This document shows, piece by piece, positions 1 through 9,018 of a stretch of 64,000 bases of DNA. The notes below the pieces were generated by a model. It saw only the letters and a program-made list of their open reading frames with translations, was not told the DNA's origin and searched no databases. The stretch's first letter is position 1. The number at the start of each line of letters is the position of its first letter. The position numbers were made by a program, and so were the translations under genes. The stretch spans positions 1,687,501 to 1,751,500 of the forward strand of contig NZ_CP066783.1 in NCBI RefSeq assembly GCF_019186805.1. The letters run 5' to 3'. The stretch comes from Comamonas fluminis (lineage in GTDB: Bacteria > Pseudomonadota > Gammaproteobacteria > Burkholderiales > Burkholderiaceae_C).

Positions 1-1
1 G

Positions 2-865
2 GATGCGCAAGGCCGCACGCCCTATCTGATTGCGGTGGATTTTGGCAAATGGGATGCAGTGCGCTGGTTTTGGACTGCGGGCGTGGACTTGCAGCGCCGT
101 GATGCGCGTGGCATGACGGCCCATGACCTGCTGGTGAGCAGCCAGCGTCAGGTGCCTCCTGACCTGCTGGCGCGTACAGCGCTTGACGCGGCCAAGGCGC
201 CTGCGCGATCTGCGGCAGCCAGCCCGCTTGATGGAATACAGCCCTGGCCTGATGAGGCATGGGTGCAACTGCATTGGCCTGAGGACTTTCCTGCACTGCC
301 AGCGCAGTACAACGAAAAAGCGGTGGCCGATGGCTCGGACAAAGGCTTTTTTGACGAGGCCTTTCACCAGACCATGGCGGAAAGCCTCGCTCCGGCGCTG
401 GCGTCACCCACGGCTGCGGTGCGCAGTTGGGCATGGACGCAAAGCCATTGGGAGCGTGAGGCGCGCGAGGCGGTAGAGGCGCTGTTGGGCGACGATTTGC
501 CGCCCTACATTGCCGAGTACCAGCGCCAGATGGTGGGCGGCGCCATGATTCGGCATGCCTTTCTGCACCCCAGGGCCCGGCGTGCGCACCCCGCACGTTT
601 GCCAGATCTGGTCAGCATTCACGAGGATCTGCAACTGCTGCATGTGCAGCCCGATGGCGCGAACAAGGTGGTTGTGGCGGCCCTGGCCCATCGCCCACTG
701 CAAGCGGATGCCAGTGACGCGCAGTGGCTGCAGTTGCTTAAAGACTTGCAGGAGTTGCGCTTTACCGTGGTGTGCAGCAAAAAGGGCAAAGTGCAGCACT
801 GGCGCGTGGATGCGGTGGAGATGCGGATGTACGGCAGCCAGACTGTGTGGAGTACGCTGTTGTAA
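2..865 (+). CDS. Ankyrin-repeat protein, 5'-truncated by window edge
   Basis: The frame is open from base 2, so the true start lies outside the window; 287 residues are visible. The first roughly 45 residues read as ankyrin repeats (DAQGRTPYLIAVDFGKWD, then an AGVDLQRRDARGMTAHDLL-like unit), which normally form a protein-binding surface. The rest matches no domain I recognise; it has Trp-rich helices (AWVQLHWPEDFP) and a C-terminal segment ending near WSTLL. A GTG at base 35 could serve as a start, but the repeat continues upstream of it, so truncation by the window is the better reading. The gene is followed by an AT-rich gap and has no clear operon partner here. Its partner is unknown. Confidence 0.7.
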   Translation, partial: DAQGRTPYLIAVDFGKWDAVRWFWTAGVDLQRRDARGMTAHDLLVSSQRQVPPDLLARTALDAAKAPARSAAASPLDGIQPWPDEAWVQLHWPEDFPALPAQYNEKAVADGSDKGFFDEAFHQTMAESLAPALASPTAAVRSWAWTQSHWEREAREAVEALLGDDLPPYIAEYQRQMVGGAMIRHAFLHPRARRAHPARLPDLVSIHEDLQLLHVQPDGANKVVVAALAHRPLQADASDAQWLQLLKDLQELRFTVVCSKKGKVQHWRVDAVEMRMYGSQTVWSTLL

Positions 866-1149
866 AAATAACAAATTTGCCCTAAAGGTGCTGCAGTGAG
901 GGCCTGCTTGCGCTCATTCATTGAAAAATTTGCTGTCACAAGATGGTCAACGGATGATGAAAGTTCAAATCTTTACCCGTCAAGAGGGCGGAAAAGCATC
1001 ATTCCACATGTTTGTGAGGTAAAGTCCACGCCGCTACCATGTTGATGTCATAGGGCATTGTAAAAATTAAATTTCAGTTGAATAAGAATAATAATGATTA
1101 TTGAAATTTGGTTGGGTATTTAATGGTCAAGATTTAAGTTGCAAAAAAT
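866..1149. other. AT-rich intergenic leader before the polysaccharide export genes
   Basis: These 284 bases hold no convincing ORF. The base composition drops sharply towards A+T after about 1040, as is usual for a promoter region; the following gene is also AT-richer than the rest of the window. A perfect 6-1-6 inverted repeat lies at 1090-1102. Confidence 0.5.
1090..1102. promoter_or_regulatory. Candidate operator (AATAAT-G-ATTATT inverted repeat)
   Basis: A perfect 6-1-6 inverted repeat lies about 47 bases upstream of the exporter start. It resembles half of a Fur-type box (alternating A/T with a central G), but AT-rich DNA yields such repeats by chance, so the assignment is weak. Confidence 0.22.
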
Positions 1150-3522
1150 ATGAGAGAGAATCAAGTGTTTCGAATTCGCAAGAACTACATTTCTGCAATT
1201 TTTGCTACAGTCTTTATTCTGCCAAGCGTTAATCTGGCAAGTGCTCAGACAAATTTTTTTCAGGAGATCAGTCCCCAGGAGAAAATTGGCGGTGAGGAAG
1301 TTTCGAAAACATCGACTTCCAGAACTACTCCTTCAGTGAGTGAGGGTCGGCCAGCTGCCTCAGGTGGGATTTTGCTGGATGCTGCCGGTAAAGAGAAAAA
1401 TAGGAATTCCACCATTTCCAAGGTGGAAAAATTGGGTGTGGATGATCGTGGTGCCAAGATGGATTTCCATGAGTCCCCCAGTCAATTTCAAATGTATATT
1501 AAACAGTCAACAGGAAAGAACTTGCCAATTTATGGGCAGTCTCTTTTTGCAAGGCCACAAGCCTATCAGGTTGATGCAGCCGCCCCAACACCAGGTGACT
1601 ATGTTCTGGGCCCTGGTGATGAAGTAAATGTTCAAGTTTGGGGTGGTGTTAATTATGATGGGGTATTGACGGTTGACCGAAATGGTCAAGTCAATATTCC
1701 AAGAGTGGGGGTTGTTAACCTTGCCGGTGTTAAAGCGTCAGGAGTCTCCGCAGCTATTCGATCCCAAATTGCGCAAACCTATACCAATTTTGAGCTGAAT
1801 ACCAATGTGGGACGATTGAAAGGTATTCAGGTTTATGTGGTTGGGCAAGCTAGGCAGCCAGGATCTTATACGCTTTCCAGTCTTGGAACTCTGGCAAATG
1901 CAATTTTTGCCAGTGGCGGGCCTAATGCGCAGGGTTCCATGCGAAATATTCAGTTGAAGCGCAAGGGAAGCGTGGTTGCTACTTTCGATGCATATGATTT
2001 TATTTCGAAAGGTGACAAGGCGCATGATATTTCCTTGCAGGCAGGAGATGTGATTGTCATTCCTCCAGCAGGTCCTAGAGTTGCATTGATGGGTGCTTTG
2101 GATCAGGAGGGTATTTATGAACTGAAGCTTGGAAAAAATAATACATTCGGTGATGTTGTGGCGATTGCAGGAGGCGTCCCTAGCCTTGCCAATCTCCAGA
2201 AAGTAACTCTGGAGAGAATTAATACTAAGAAGACTCCTGCGCGGGAGGTTATTAATTTATCGCTTCAGGACAGGGATTTACAACAGCCCATGATGGATGG
2301 GGATTTGATTACGTTACTGCCAGCGAGCTCCGAGTTTGGCAATGCAGTGACTTTGCAGGGCAATGTTGCCATGCCCCTGCGCTATAAGTGGTTTAGCGGA
2401 ATGCGTGTCAGGGATCTGATTCCTAATGAATCAGCCTTGATTACTTCTGAATACTATAAGAAAAAAAATTCTTTGGTTCAAAACCTGGAGGACGATAAAT
2501 CGAAGGATGCTGGAAGCATTCTCGATTCTCGAGTTCGAAATATGGTGGATCAGATCAACTGGGACTACGCGGTTATTGAGAGGCTGGATAAGAAAAATCT
2601 CAAAACTCAAATTATTCCATTTAATCTGAGAGAGGCTATCAGTGAGAGAAATAGCTCTGATAATGTGGAGTTGCTGGCTGGTGATGTGATTACTGTTTTG
2701 AGTCAGAAAGATTTGAAGATCCCAGCAGGAAAACAGACCCGCCTTGTTCGCCTTGAAGGTGAAGTGGCTGCACCTGGATTGTATGAAATTAATGCTGGTG
2801 AAACACTGACACAATTGATTCAGCGTGTTGGAGGAATTACAGGGCAAGCCTATCTGTATGGCATGGAGATGGATCGATCATCTGTTCGCAAGCAGCAGCA
2901 GGAAAATCTGGATATGCTGATTCGCCGATTGGAGGCTCAGCAGCAAAGTCAGATATTGTTCTTGATGGCCAATCGAAGTGCTTCAGATGCTGCATCACAA
3001 TCAATGCTGATGCAGCAGCAGCAGCAACTGGCTCAGAAGCGGATTGAAGCTTTGCGACAACTGAAGAGCAACGGCCGTATCACGCTGGAGTTGAAGCCTG
3101 CAACACTGACCATGGCCAATTTGCCAGAGCTTCCTTTGGAGGATGGTGACCGTATTTATGTGCCAGCAGTTCCCGGCTTCGTGAGTGCGATTGGTGCCAT
3201 TAATAATGAAAATGTATTTATTTACAAGCCTGGGCGTACCGTTAAGGAAATTATAAAAATTGCTGGCTTGCGTGAAGAAGCAGAGACGGATGAAATATTT
3301 GTTCTGCGGGCAGATGGAAGCATTGTAAATCGGGCTTCTATGGGGGTTTTTGCGAGTCTCAACAATTTGGAGTTGATGCCCGGTGACACTATTGTGGTTC
3401 CTGAGAAGCTTGATCGAGAAAATACGCGTAATTTTGTTATGCGTCAGCTCAAGGATGTATCACAAATACTCTCCCAGTTTGGATTGGGTGTTGCTGCGAT
3501 CAAAGCTATCAAGAATCTGTAA
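1150..3522 (+). CDS. Polysaccharide export outer-membrane protein, SLBB domains (Wza-like)
   Basis: 790 residues. It is probably the outer-membrane or periplasmic channel for a capsule or exopolysaccharide. An N-terminal signal peptide (hydrophobic ISAIFATVFILPSVNLASA) ends near residue 33. A Poly_export domain follows at about 145-215 (YVLGPGDEVNVQVWGGVNYDG, NGQVNIPRVGVV). Several SLBB beta-grasp repeats come next (for example VYVVGQARQPGSYTLSS, VALMGALDQEGIYEL, VRLEGEVAAPGLYEI). A Gln-rich helical insert (QQQQQLAQKR) lies near residue 620. It is about twice as long as E. coli Wza because of the extra SLBB repeats. It is followed 18 bases later by the chain-length gene. Codon and base use are AT-richer than in the neighbours, suggesting transfer. 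No glycosyltransferases are visible nearby. Confidence 0.88.
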   Translation: MRENQVFRIRKNYISAIFATVFILPSVNLASAQTNFFQEISPQEKIGGEEVSKTSTSRTTPSVSEGRPAASGGILLDAAGKEKNRNSTISKVEKLGVDDRGAKMDFHESPSQFQMYIKQSTGKNLPIYGQSLFARPQAYQVDAAAPTPGDYVLGPGDEVNVQVWGGVNYDGVLTVDRNGQVNIPRVGVVNLAGVKASGVSAAIRSQIAQTYTNFELNTNVGRLKGIQVYVVGQARQPGSYTLSSLGTLANAIFASGGPNAQGSMRNIQLKRKGSVVATFDAYDFISKGDKAHDISLQAGDVIVIPPAGPRVALMGALDQEGIYELKLGKNNTFGDVVAIAGGVPSLANLQKVTLERINTKKTPAREVINLSLQDRDLQQPMMDGDLITLLPASSEFGNAVTLQGNVAMPLRYKWFSGMRVRDLIPNESALITSEYYKKKNSLVQNLEDDKSKDAGSILDSRVRNMVDQINWDYAVIERLDKKNLKTQIIPFNLREAISERNSSDNVELLAGDVITVLSQKDLKIPAGKQTRLVRLEGEVAAPGLYEINAGETLTQLIQRVGGITGQAYLYGMEMDRSSVRKQQQENLDMLIRRLEAQQQSQILFLMANRSASDAASQSMLMQQQQQLAQKRIEALRQLKSNGRITLELKPATLTMANLPELPLEDGDRIYVPAVPGFVSAIGAINNENVFIYKPGRTVKEIIKIAGLREEAETDEIFVLRADGSIVNRASMGVFASLNNLELMPGDTIVVPEKLDRENTRNFVMRQLKDVSQILSQFGLGVAAIKAIKNL

Positions 3523-3540
3523 AAATATAAAAAGAAATTT

Positions 3541-4728
3541 ATGGATAAAATTGAAATTCAAGGCAAGGTTAAAAATGAATCTTCTGTAGAAGATGAGGAA
3601 ATTAGCCTTTTTGATATCATTGAAGTTTTGGTGAAAAATATCAGAACTCTCATTGCTGTACCTGTTGTTCTTGGCTTGATTGGATTGGGTGTTGCCTATT
3701 TGATACCTCCCAAATATACAGCTAGTACACTGTTTTTACCACCGCAGCAGCAGGCAAGCGCTGCAGCAGGTATGTTGCAAAGCCTTGGTGCGCTGGGCGG
3801 GCTGGCAGGTGCAGCAGCAGGTATAAAAAATCCTTCCGATCAGTACATCGCATTTTTGAAAACACGTGTTGTGCAAGATGCGGTAATTGATAAAATGAAA
3901 TTGAAGTCGCATTATGAAGCTGACTTTAATGAAGATTATCGAAAGATTTTGCTGAAAAATAGCAATATTTCTTCGGGTAAGGATAATATTATTAAAATTG
4001 AGGTTACTGATAAAAATCAGAAAATGGCGGCAGATATTGCCAATGAGTATGTGAAGGAATTAGGAGTACTCGTTGGGAAATTTTCTGTGACTGAAGCGCA
4101 GAGTCGTCGTGCATTTTTTGAAAAACAGCTTTCAGAGACAAAAGAGAAGTTGACCCAGGCACAAGTGGCCTTGGCTGCCAGTGGGGTCAGTCTTGATGCT
4201 TTGAATATGAATCCAGGAACCGCAATTGAAGGGCCTGCACGATTGAAAGCACAGGTGACTGCACAGGAGGTCAAGATTGCATCCATGCGGAGCTATTTGA
4301 CTGAGAGGGCTCCTGAGTTCAAGCAGGCTTTGAATGAGTTGGCTGAGCTCAAAAAGAAGTTGGATCAATTCCAGACTCAAGATGAGCGTGGAAATGGAAC
4401 GAAATCCTCGGAGTACATTGCGAAATACCGAGAGTATAAATATCAAGAGACATTGTTTGATATTTTTTCCCGACAGTATGAGTTGGCTCGCGTTGATGAG
4501 GGGCGTGAAGGCCCTATGATTCAGGTGGTCGATTATGCAGAGCCTCCAGAGAAAAAATCATCTCCAAAGAAACTGCTGATAGCATTAGGTGCCGCTATTG
4601 CTGGTTTCTTTTTCTGTTTGATTTACATCTTTGTGCGTAGAGCTCTGGATTCTGCGCGAAGCAATCCATCAGATGCCGAGAAGCTTGCATCGCTCAGAAG
4701 TTCATTGAAGAAGCAGTTAGGCATCTGA
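3541..4728 (+). CDS. Polysaccharide chain-length determinant (Wzz/PCP family)
   Basis: 395 residues. It is an inner-membrane polysaccharide co-polymerase that sets chain length or couples polymer to the exporter. There is a short cytoplasmic N-terminus (SLFDIIEVLVKNI), TM1 at about 35-55 (LIAVPVVLGLIGLGVAYLI), a large periplasmic coiled-coil region (EKQLSETKEKLTQAQVALA; ALNELAELKKKLDQFQTQ) and TM2 near 345-365 (LLIALGAAIAGFFFCLIYIF) preceded by a proline-containing PPEKKSSPKK stretch. This is the KpsE/Wzz architecture with a GNVR-like region. There is no C-terminal tyrosine-kinase domain, so any Wzc-type kinase is elsewhere. It forms an operon with the exporter upstream and is followed by a strong terminator. 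Confidence 0.88.
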   Translation: MDKIEIQGKVKNESSVEDEEISLFDIIEVLVKNIRTLIAVPVVLGLIGLGVAYLIPPKYTASTLFLPPQQQASAAAGMLQSLGALGGLAGAAAGIKNPSDQYIAFLKTRVVQDAVIDKMKLKSHYEADFNEDYRKILLKNSNISSGKDNIIKIEVTDKNQKMAADIANEYVKELGVLVGKFSVTEAQSRRAFFEKQLSETKEKLTQAQVALAASGVSLDALNMNPGTAIEGPARLKAQVTAQEVKIASMRSYLTERAPEFKQALNELAELKKKLDQFQTQDERGNGTKSSEYIAKYREYKYQETLFDIFSRQYELARVDEGREGPMIQVVDYAEPPEKKSSPKKLLIALGAAIAGFFFCLIYIFVRRALDSARSNPSDAEKLASLRSSLKKQLGI

Positions 4729-4761
4729 CCGTTATTCAATAGATTGATTCTGAAGAAATTT

Positions 4762-4790
4762 AAATGGCCCATTTTTTGGGCCATTTTTTA
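4762..4790. terminator. Rho-independent terminator, probably bidirectional
   Basis: A 10-bp stem (AAATGGCCCA at 4762-4771 with TGGGCCATTT at 4777-4786) has T-rich runs on both sides. It ends the export operon on the plus strand and lies directly after the stop of the copper operon coming from the other side. Confidence 0.85.
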
Positions 4791-5153
4791 TCAGGGTTCA
4801 GGCTGAATACGGGTAATGATCAGTGCGCCGTTCTGGTCTTCAGCATGGAATAGCACCTTGTCACCCGTCTTGAAGCTGGCTGGCTGTGCTGAATCCGCCA
4901 AGGTAAACACCATGGTCATGGCGGGCATGTCCAGATTTTTGATTTCTTCGTGGCGAATCGTCAGCTTGCCAGTACAGGCATCCACACGGGTGACTTCGCC
5001 TGCAGTAAGCACTTCTATTTGATCGGCTGGCTTGGGTGAAGAGGTAGCGCCACCGTGACTGGCGTGTGCGGCGTGGTCCTGAGCCATGGCTGGTGCGGCC
5101 AGTGCTGCGCTCAGGCACAGTGCAGTGAATGTGGTGTGAATGGCTCTTTTCAT
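4791..5153 (-). CDS. CusF-like periplasmic copper-binding protein
   Basis: 120 residues. It is a periplasmic Cu/Ag chaperone of the CusF family, a small OB-like beta barrel. There is a signal peptide (HTTFTALCLSAALAAPAMAQ), a His-rich segment (DHAAHASHGG), then the CusF core with RHEEIKNLDMPAMTMVF. In E. coli CusF the copper site uses His, Trp and two Met; here the Trp position reads Met (LDMPAMTM instead of NWPxMTM), while His and the MxM pair remain. The Trp-less site is the notable difference. It is the last gene of the copper operon, 20 bases after the DUF411 gene, which implies a metallochaperone role alongside CopA and the efflux proteins. Confidence 0.85.
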   Translation of the reverse strand: MKRAIHTTFTALCLSAALAAPAMAQDHAAHASHGGATSSPKPADQIEVLTAGEVTRVDACTGKLTIRHEEIKNLDMPAMTMVFTLADSAQPASFKTGDKVLFHAEDQNGALIITRIQPEP

Positions 5154-5173
5154 TGTGTACTCCGGATAGGGGA

Positions 5174-5662
5174 TCAGCCGCGATAGCTGGTGAAAACGCT
5201 GGTGCTGACATCGCTGCGCATCAAGCTCTTGGTGACTAGCAGCACATCAAATGGGTCTTTACGGCCGCCGTATTCGGGGCCGTCCATGCCGGGGCTGCCA
5301 ATAGGCATACCTGGCACGGTGATGCCCAGAGCCTTGGGTTTTTCTTTGAGCAGCTTGCGCACATCGGCAGCGGGTACATGGCCTTCAACCACATAGCCGC
5401 CTACCAGTGCGGTGTGGCAACTGCCAAGGTTTGGCGGCAGGCCCAGCTTGGCTCGCACGGCGTTGTTGCCGACGTCATGCACGGTCACAGCAAAGCCAGC
5501 CTTTTCCATCAGCACAATCCAGTCTTTGCAGCAGCCGCAGTTCGGGTCTTTCCAGACTTCCATGGGGGTCTTGCTGGGCTGGGCTGCCAATGCGGGCAGT
5601 GCAGCCATGCCGACTGCTGCGGCCAGCAGATGCAAGGCGCGGCGGCGGTTGGTGGTTTGCAT
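5174..5662 (-). CDS. DUF411 family metal-binding protein
   Basis: 162 residues. DUF411 proteins are thioredoxin-like periplasmic proteins that accompany copper and silver resistance genes; their exact role is not well established. The N-terminus has a twin-arginine-like stretch (NRRRALHLLAAAVGMAALPALA). The core has the conserved Cys motif KDPNCGCCKDW, the GLPPNLGSCHTALVGGYVVEGHVPA block and a C-terminal GMPIGSPGMDGPEYGG. The three Cys of NCGCC and the SCH motif are the likely metal ligands. It sits in the copper operon between the cupredoxin and the CusF-like gene. Confidence 0.85.
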   Translation of the reverse strand: MQTTNRRRALHLLAAAVGMAALPALAAQPSKTPMEVWKDPNCGCCKDWIVLMEKAGFAVTVHDVGNNAVRAKLGLPPNLGSCHTALVGGYVVEGHVPAADVRKLLKEKPKALGITVPGMPIGSPGMDGPEYGGRKDPFDVLLVTKSLMRSDVSTSVFTSYRG

Positions 5663-5683
5663 GGGGTATTCCTTTTTTCAGAG

Positions 5684-6172
5684 TTATTCGGTGACGGTAA
5701 AGCGGCCTGTCATGCCTGCCTGAAAGTGGCCGGGAATGAGGCAGGCAAAGTCAAAGCTGCCAGGGCGGTTGAAGTTCCAGATCAGGTTTTCACTTTTGCC
5801 GGGTGCAACATGGGCCATGTAAGGCTCGTCATGTTCCATGCCCGGAAACTTGAGCATCATCTGTGCGTGCTCATTGAGTGAGGCCTGGGTGCCAAGCACC
5901 ACTTCGTGCATGACCTGACCTTTGTTGATGACGTGCAGGCGCAGGGTTTCGCCCCGGCGCACGCTGAAATGGTCAGGGCTAAAGCGCATATCGTCTGTCA
6001 TCTCGATGGTGACTGTGCGCAGGGCGGGCTGTGCATCGCCTGCAATGCCCCAGTCTTTTTGCTCTTTGACGACAGGGCCCGCAGCCGCGCCATGGCTGCT
6101 GTTTCCATGAGCGAAAGTGCTGTTGGCGCCTATCAATAAAGCGCAGGCAGCTATGAATTGCATAGTCTTCAT
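5684..6172 (-). CDS. Cupredoxin (type 1 copper protein, CopI-like)
   Basis: 162 residues from ATG at 6172; a longer upstream frame overlaps copA and lacks a signal peptide at its own start, so the internal Met followed by a signal peptide (MQFIAACALLIGANSTFAHG) is preferred. It is a periplasmic blue-copper fold. The ligand pattern is visible: His in GQVMHEVVLG, then Cys, His and Met in FACLIPGHFQAGM. An extra Met/His-rich loop (EHAQMMLKFPGMEHDEPYM) may bind further copper. Likely roles are copper buffering or electron transfer with CopA. It lies 13 bases after copA in the same operon. Confidence 0.85.
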   Translation of the reverse strand: MKTMQFIAACALLIGANSTFAHGNSSHGAAAGPVVKEQKDWGIAGDAQPALRTVTIEMTDDMRFSPDHFSVRRGETLRLHVINKGQVMHEVVLGTQASLNEHAQMMLKFPGMEHDEPYMAHVAPGKSENLIWNFNRPGSFDFACLIPGHFQAGMTGRFTVTE

Positions 6173-6185
6173 GATGGTGCCTTCT

Positions 6186-7583
6186 TCAATGATGAGAGTG
6201 GTCTTTGCTGGCGTCGGGCTTGTGCACGTTGGCAGCACCGGGCGCGTTGCCGGGCGCGGTCTGGCGCGGGGCCTGGGCATCTAGCGGTGCACCTTGCCAT
6301 TCATAGGCCACGCTGCCCTTGGGCTGGGTGTACCAGCCGGGATCACGGTAGTCATTCGCGCCCAGGTTTTTGCGCACCTTGAGGGTGGTGAACATGCCGC
6401 CCATTTCGATGTTCCCGAACGGGCCCTTGCCCGTCATCATGGGGAAGGTGTTGTCGGGCAGCGGCATCTGCATGGCGCCCATATCGCCCATGCCGCGCTC
6501 GCCCATCAGCATGTAGTCGGGCACGATCTTCTGGATCTTGCCCACCAGACCTTTGTGGTCTACGCCAATCATGGTAGGCACGCCATGCCCCATGGCGCCC
6601 ATGGTGTGGTGGCTTTTGTGGCAGTGAAAAGCCCAGTCGCCCAGCTCGTCGGCGGTGAACTCAATCTGCCGCATCTGGCCCACGGCCACGTCGGTGGTCA
6701 CCTCGGGCCAGCGTGCTGTCTTGGGCACGGGGCCGCCGTCGGTGCCGGTCACCTCAAACTCATGACCATGGATGTGGATGGGGTGGTTGGTCATGGTCAG
6801 ATTGCCCACGCGGATGCGCACCCGGTCGCCCTGTTTGGCCACCAGTGGGCTGATGGCCGGGAAGGCGCGGCTGTTGAAGGTCCAGATATTGAAATCCGTC
6901 ATCTCGTTGATGCGCGGCGTCATGGCGCCGGGCTCCACCGCATAGGCGCTGAGCAAAAAAGCGTAGTCGCGTTGCACGCTGTCGATCAGCGGGTGGGCGC
7001 CCCGACCTTGCACGTTCGGGTGGGTGATCCACAAGCCCATCATGCCCATGGCCATCTGCACCATTTCGTCCGAATGCGGGTGGTACATGAACGTGCCGGG
7101 GCGGCGCGCTACAAATTCATAGACATAGGTTTTGCCGGGCGGGATATGCGGCTGGTTCAGGCCGCCCACACCGTCCATGCCATTGGGCAGGCGCTGGCCA
7201 TGCCAGTGGATGGTGGTGTTCTCCGGCAGGCGGTTGGTGACAAAGATGCGCACCTTGTCGCCTTCCACCACTTCGATCGTGGGGCCCGGCGACTGGCCGT
7301 TGTAGCCCCACATATTGACGAAAAATCCGGGCGCCACCTCCCGCACCACGGGCTCGGCCACGAGGTGGAACTCCTTGACGCCCGCATTCATGCGCCAGGG
7401 CGTGGTCCAGCCGTTGAGCGTGACGACTGGGTTGTAGGGGCGGCCATTCGGCGGTGTCAAAGGCGCAGTCGTGTCTGCGCTGCTTTGCATCACGGGCTCG
7501 GGCAGAGCCGCCATGGCAACCTTGCTGACGGAAGTGGCGGCGACTGCGGCAGCCGCGCCGGTGAAAAAGGATCGGCGTTGCAT
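6186..7583 (-). CDS. copA: Multicopper oxidase, CopA/CueO-like, Tat-exported
   Basis: 465 residues from ATG at 7583, where a twin-arginine signal begins (MQRRSFFTGAAAAVA). It is a periplasmic copper oxidase that probably oxidises Cu(I) to the less toxic Cu(II). All four copper motifs are visible: IHWHGQ, MYHPHSDE, HPIHIHGHEF and FHCHKSHHTMGAMGH. The last is the HCHxxxHxxxM type 1 signature. Met-rich loops (MVQMAMGMMG; MGDMGAMQMP near the C-terminus) are typical of copper-tolerance oxidases. The tail is Pro/His-rich (KDHSHH). The start lies one base after the stop of the TolC-like gene, so the two are probably translationally coupled. The name copA is used for the oxidase, not the ATPase. Confidence 0.88.
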   Translation of the reverse strand: MQRRSFFTGAAAAVAATSVSKVAMAALPEPVMQSSADTTAPLTPPNGRPYNPVVTLNGWTTPWRMNAGVKEFHLVAEPVVREVAPGFFVNMWGYNGQSPGPTIEVVEGDKVRIFVTNRLPENTTIHWHGQRLPNGMDGVGGLNQPHIPPGKTYVYEFVARRPGTFMYHPHSDEMVQMAMGMMGLWITHPNVQGRGAHPLIDSVQRDYAFLLSAYAVEPGAMTPRINEMTDFNIWTFNSRAFPAISPLVAKQGDRVRIRVGNLTMTNHPIHIHGHEFEVTGTDGGPVPKTARWPEVTTDVAVGQMRQIEFTADELGDWAFHCHKSHHTMGAMGHGVPTMIGVDHKGLVGKIQKIVPDYMLMGERGMGDMGAMQMPLPDNTFPMMTGKGPFGNIEMGGMFTTLKVRKNLGANDYRDPGWYTQPKGSVAYEWQGAPLDAQAPRQTAPGNAPGAANVHKPDASKDHSHH

Positions 7584-7584
7584 A

Positions 7585-9018
7585 TCAGTGACCTGCCTCG
7601 GCTTGTGCAGCAGGGGCTGCGGTGGTTGCAATGGATGGAGATGTGTCCGGTGATGTACCGGTAAGGGCCAGTTGCAGATCGGTCTCGGCCAGCCAGAAGT
7701 CGCGCTGCGCCTCGGTCGCCGTGACCACGGCCTGCGTGGTGCTGCGGGCCTGGGCCAGCAACTGCCAGACGCTCATGAACATACCGTTGTAGCGGTACAC
7801 GGTTTCTTCCTGCATGAGCTTGGCAAGAGGCAGCACCTCGGCCTGCTGCTGCTGGGCCAGGTCGTAAGCCGTGCGATAGGCCAGCCAGTTGCTGCGGGCC
7901 TCGCTGCGCGCGCGTATGGCGTTGTCGCGCAGCAGCGATGCGCTGCGCAGCACCTGGTTTTTGGCGGTGGCGCTGGCGGCAAAGCCCCAGTCAAACAGCG
8001 GCAGCGGCACATCAAACTCCCAGCCCTGGGTTTTGTCACTGTGGCCAGTGCTTCTGTCGGTCGTGGTGTTGTTGCTGTAAGTCGCGCCGATATCGCCAAA
8101 GATGCTGCCCACCGTGGCCCAGCCCTGGCGGCCTGCGGTCACGTCCAGATCGCGGCGCAGCGCGCCCAGGTCCAGCCGCTGGCGCAGCGCCGTGGCTTCC
8201 GCGTCGTCGCCGTTGCGCAGTTCGGCGGCTTTGGGTAAGGCGGGCAATTGATCGGGCAGCTTGAAGCTCAGTTGCTGGCCCCACAACCCCATGCGGCGGG
8301 CCAGTTGCTCGCGCTCCAGCTGGGCGTTCAATCTTGCTCGCGCCAGTTGCGCGGCAGCCTGCTGCTGCTGGGCCAGTTCCTTGGCTTGGTCCATCTTGCT
8401 AAAGTTACCGACCTGAGCCATGCGGCGTGCCAGCTCGCCGCCCAGGGCTGCGGCCTCATGCATGCGTTCGTTGGCGGCCAGGGCTTGCTCGGCTGCCACG
8501 GCGCGCAGCCACGCGCGGCGCGTGTCGGCGGCAAGCAGCAGCACTTGCTGGGCGGTAGTCAGCGTGGCCTGCTCCATCTGCCAGCCTTGCCAGCGGCTAC
8601 GCCAGGGCAGGGTAATGAGTTGCACCAAGCCAAAACTCAGCTGGCGCTCAATCTCGCGCTCGTGGCCGTTGCGAAAGCGGCCAAAGGTAAAGCTGGGATT
8701 GGGCAGGGTCAGGGTCTGCACACGCTGTGCGTCGGCAATGCCCAACTGCGCCAGTTGTGCCTGCAGGCCGGGGTTGTTCAGCAGAGCAATGCGCACGGCG
8801 GTATCGGCATCGACCAGTTGCTTGAGCCAGTCGCTGATCTGCTGCTGCGCGTCTTGCTGGGCCTGTGCATCAGGCGAGGGCAGTTGTGCGCCAGTGGGCA
8901 AGCGGCCTTGGGTGTGCTGGGCCACATTGCCGCGCAGACCATCGGGCGAAATGCTGGCGCAGCCTGCGAGGGCGAGAGCGAGCAGCAGCGGCGCAGATAG
9001 GGTGAAAAAGCGGCTCAT
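7585..9018 (-). CDS. TolC-like outer-membrane efflux lipoprotein
   Basis: 477 residues from ATG at 9018. The N-terminus is a lipoprotein signal with lipobox (SAPLLLALALAGCAS). The body is two OEP repeats of long alpha-helices rich in Gln/Ala (AKELAQQQQAAAQLARARLNAQLE; WLAYRTAYDLAQQQQAEVLPLAK) with short beta segments (FTFGRFRNGHEREIE; WEFDVPLPLFDWG). It probably forms the outer-membrane channel of a metal efflux route. No RND pump or membrane-fusion protein is adjacent, so its inner-membrane partner must be elsewhere. Its ATG overlaps the upstream stop codon (ATGA) and its stop is one base before copA, fixing it in the operon. Confidence 0.85.
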   Translation of the reverse strand: MSRFFTLSAPLLLALALAGCASISPDGLRGNVAQHTQGRLPTGAQLPSPDAQAQQDAQQQISDWLKQLVDADTAVRIALLNNPGLQAQLAQLGIADAQRVQTLTLPNPSFTFGRFRNGHEREIERQLSFGLVQLITLPWRSRWQGWQMEQATLTTAQQVLLLAADTRRAWLRAVAAEQALAANERMHEAAALGGELARRMAQVGNFSKMDQAKELAQQQQAAAQLARARLNAQLEREQLARRMGLWGQQLSFKLPDQLPALPKAAELRNGDDAEATALRQRLDLGALRRDLDVTAGRQGWATVGSIFGDIGATYSNNTTTDRSTGHSDKTQGWEFDVPLPLFDWGFAASATAKNQVLRSASLLRDNAIRARSEARSNWLAYRTAYDLAQQQQAEVLPLAKLMQEETVYRYNGMFMSVWQLLAQARSTTQAVVTATEAQRDFWLAETDLQLALTGTSPDTSPSIATTAAPAAQAEAGH

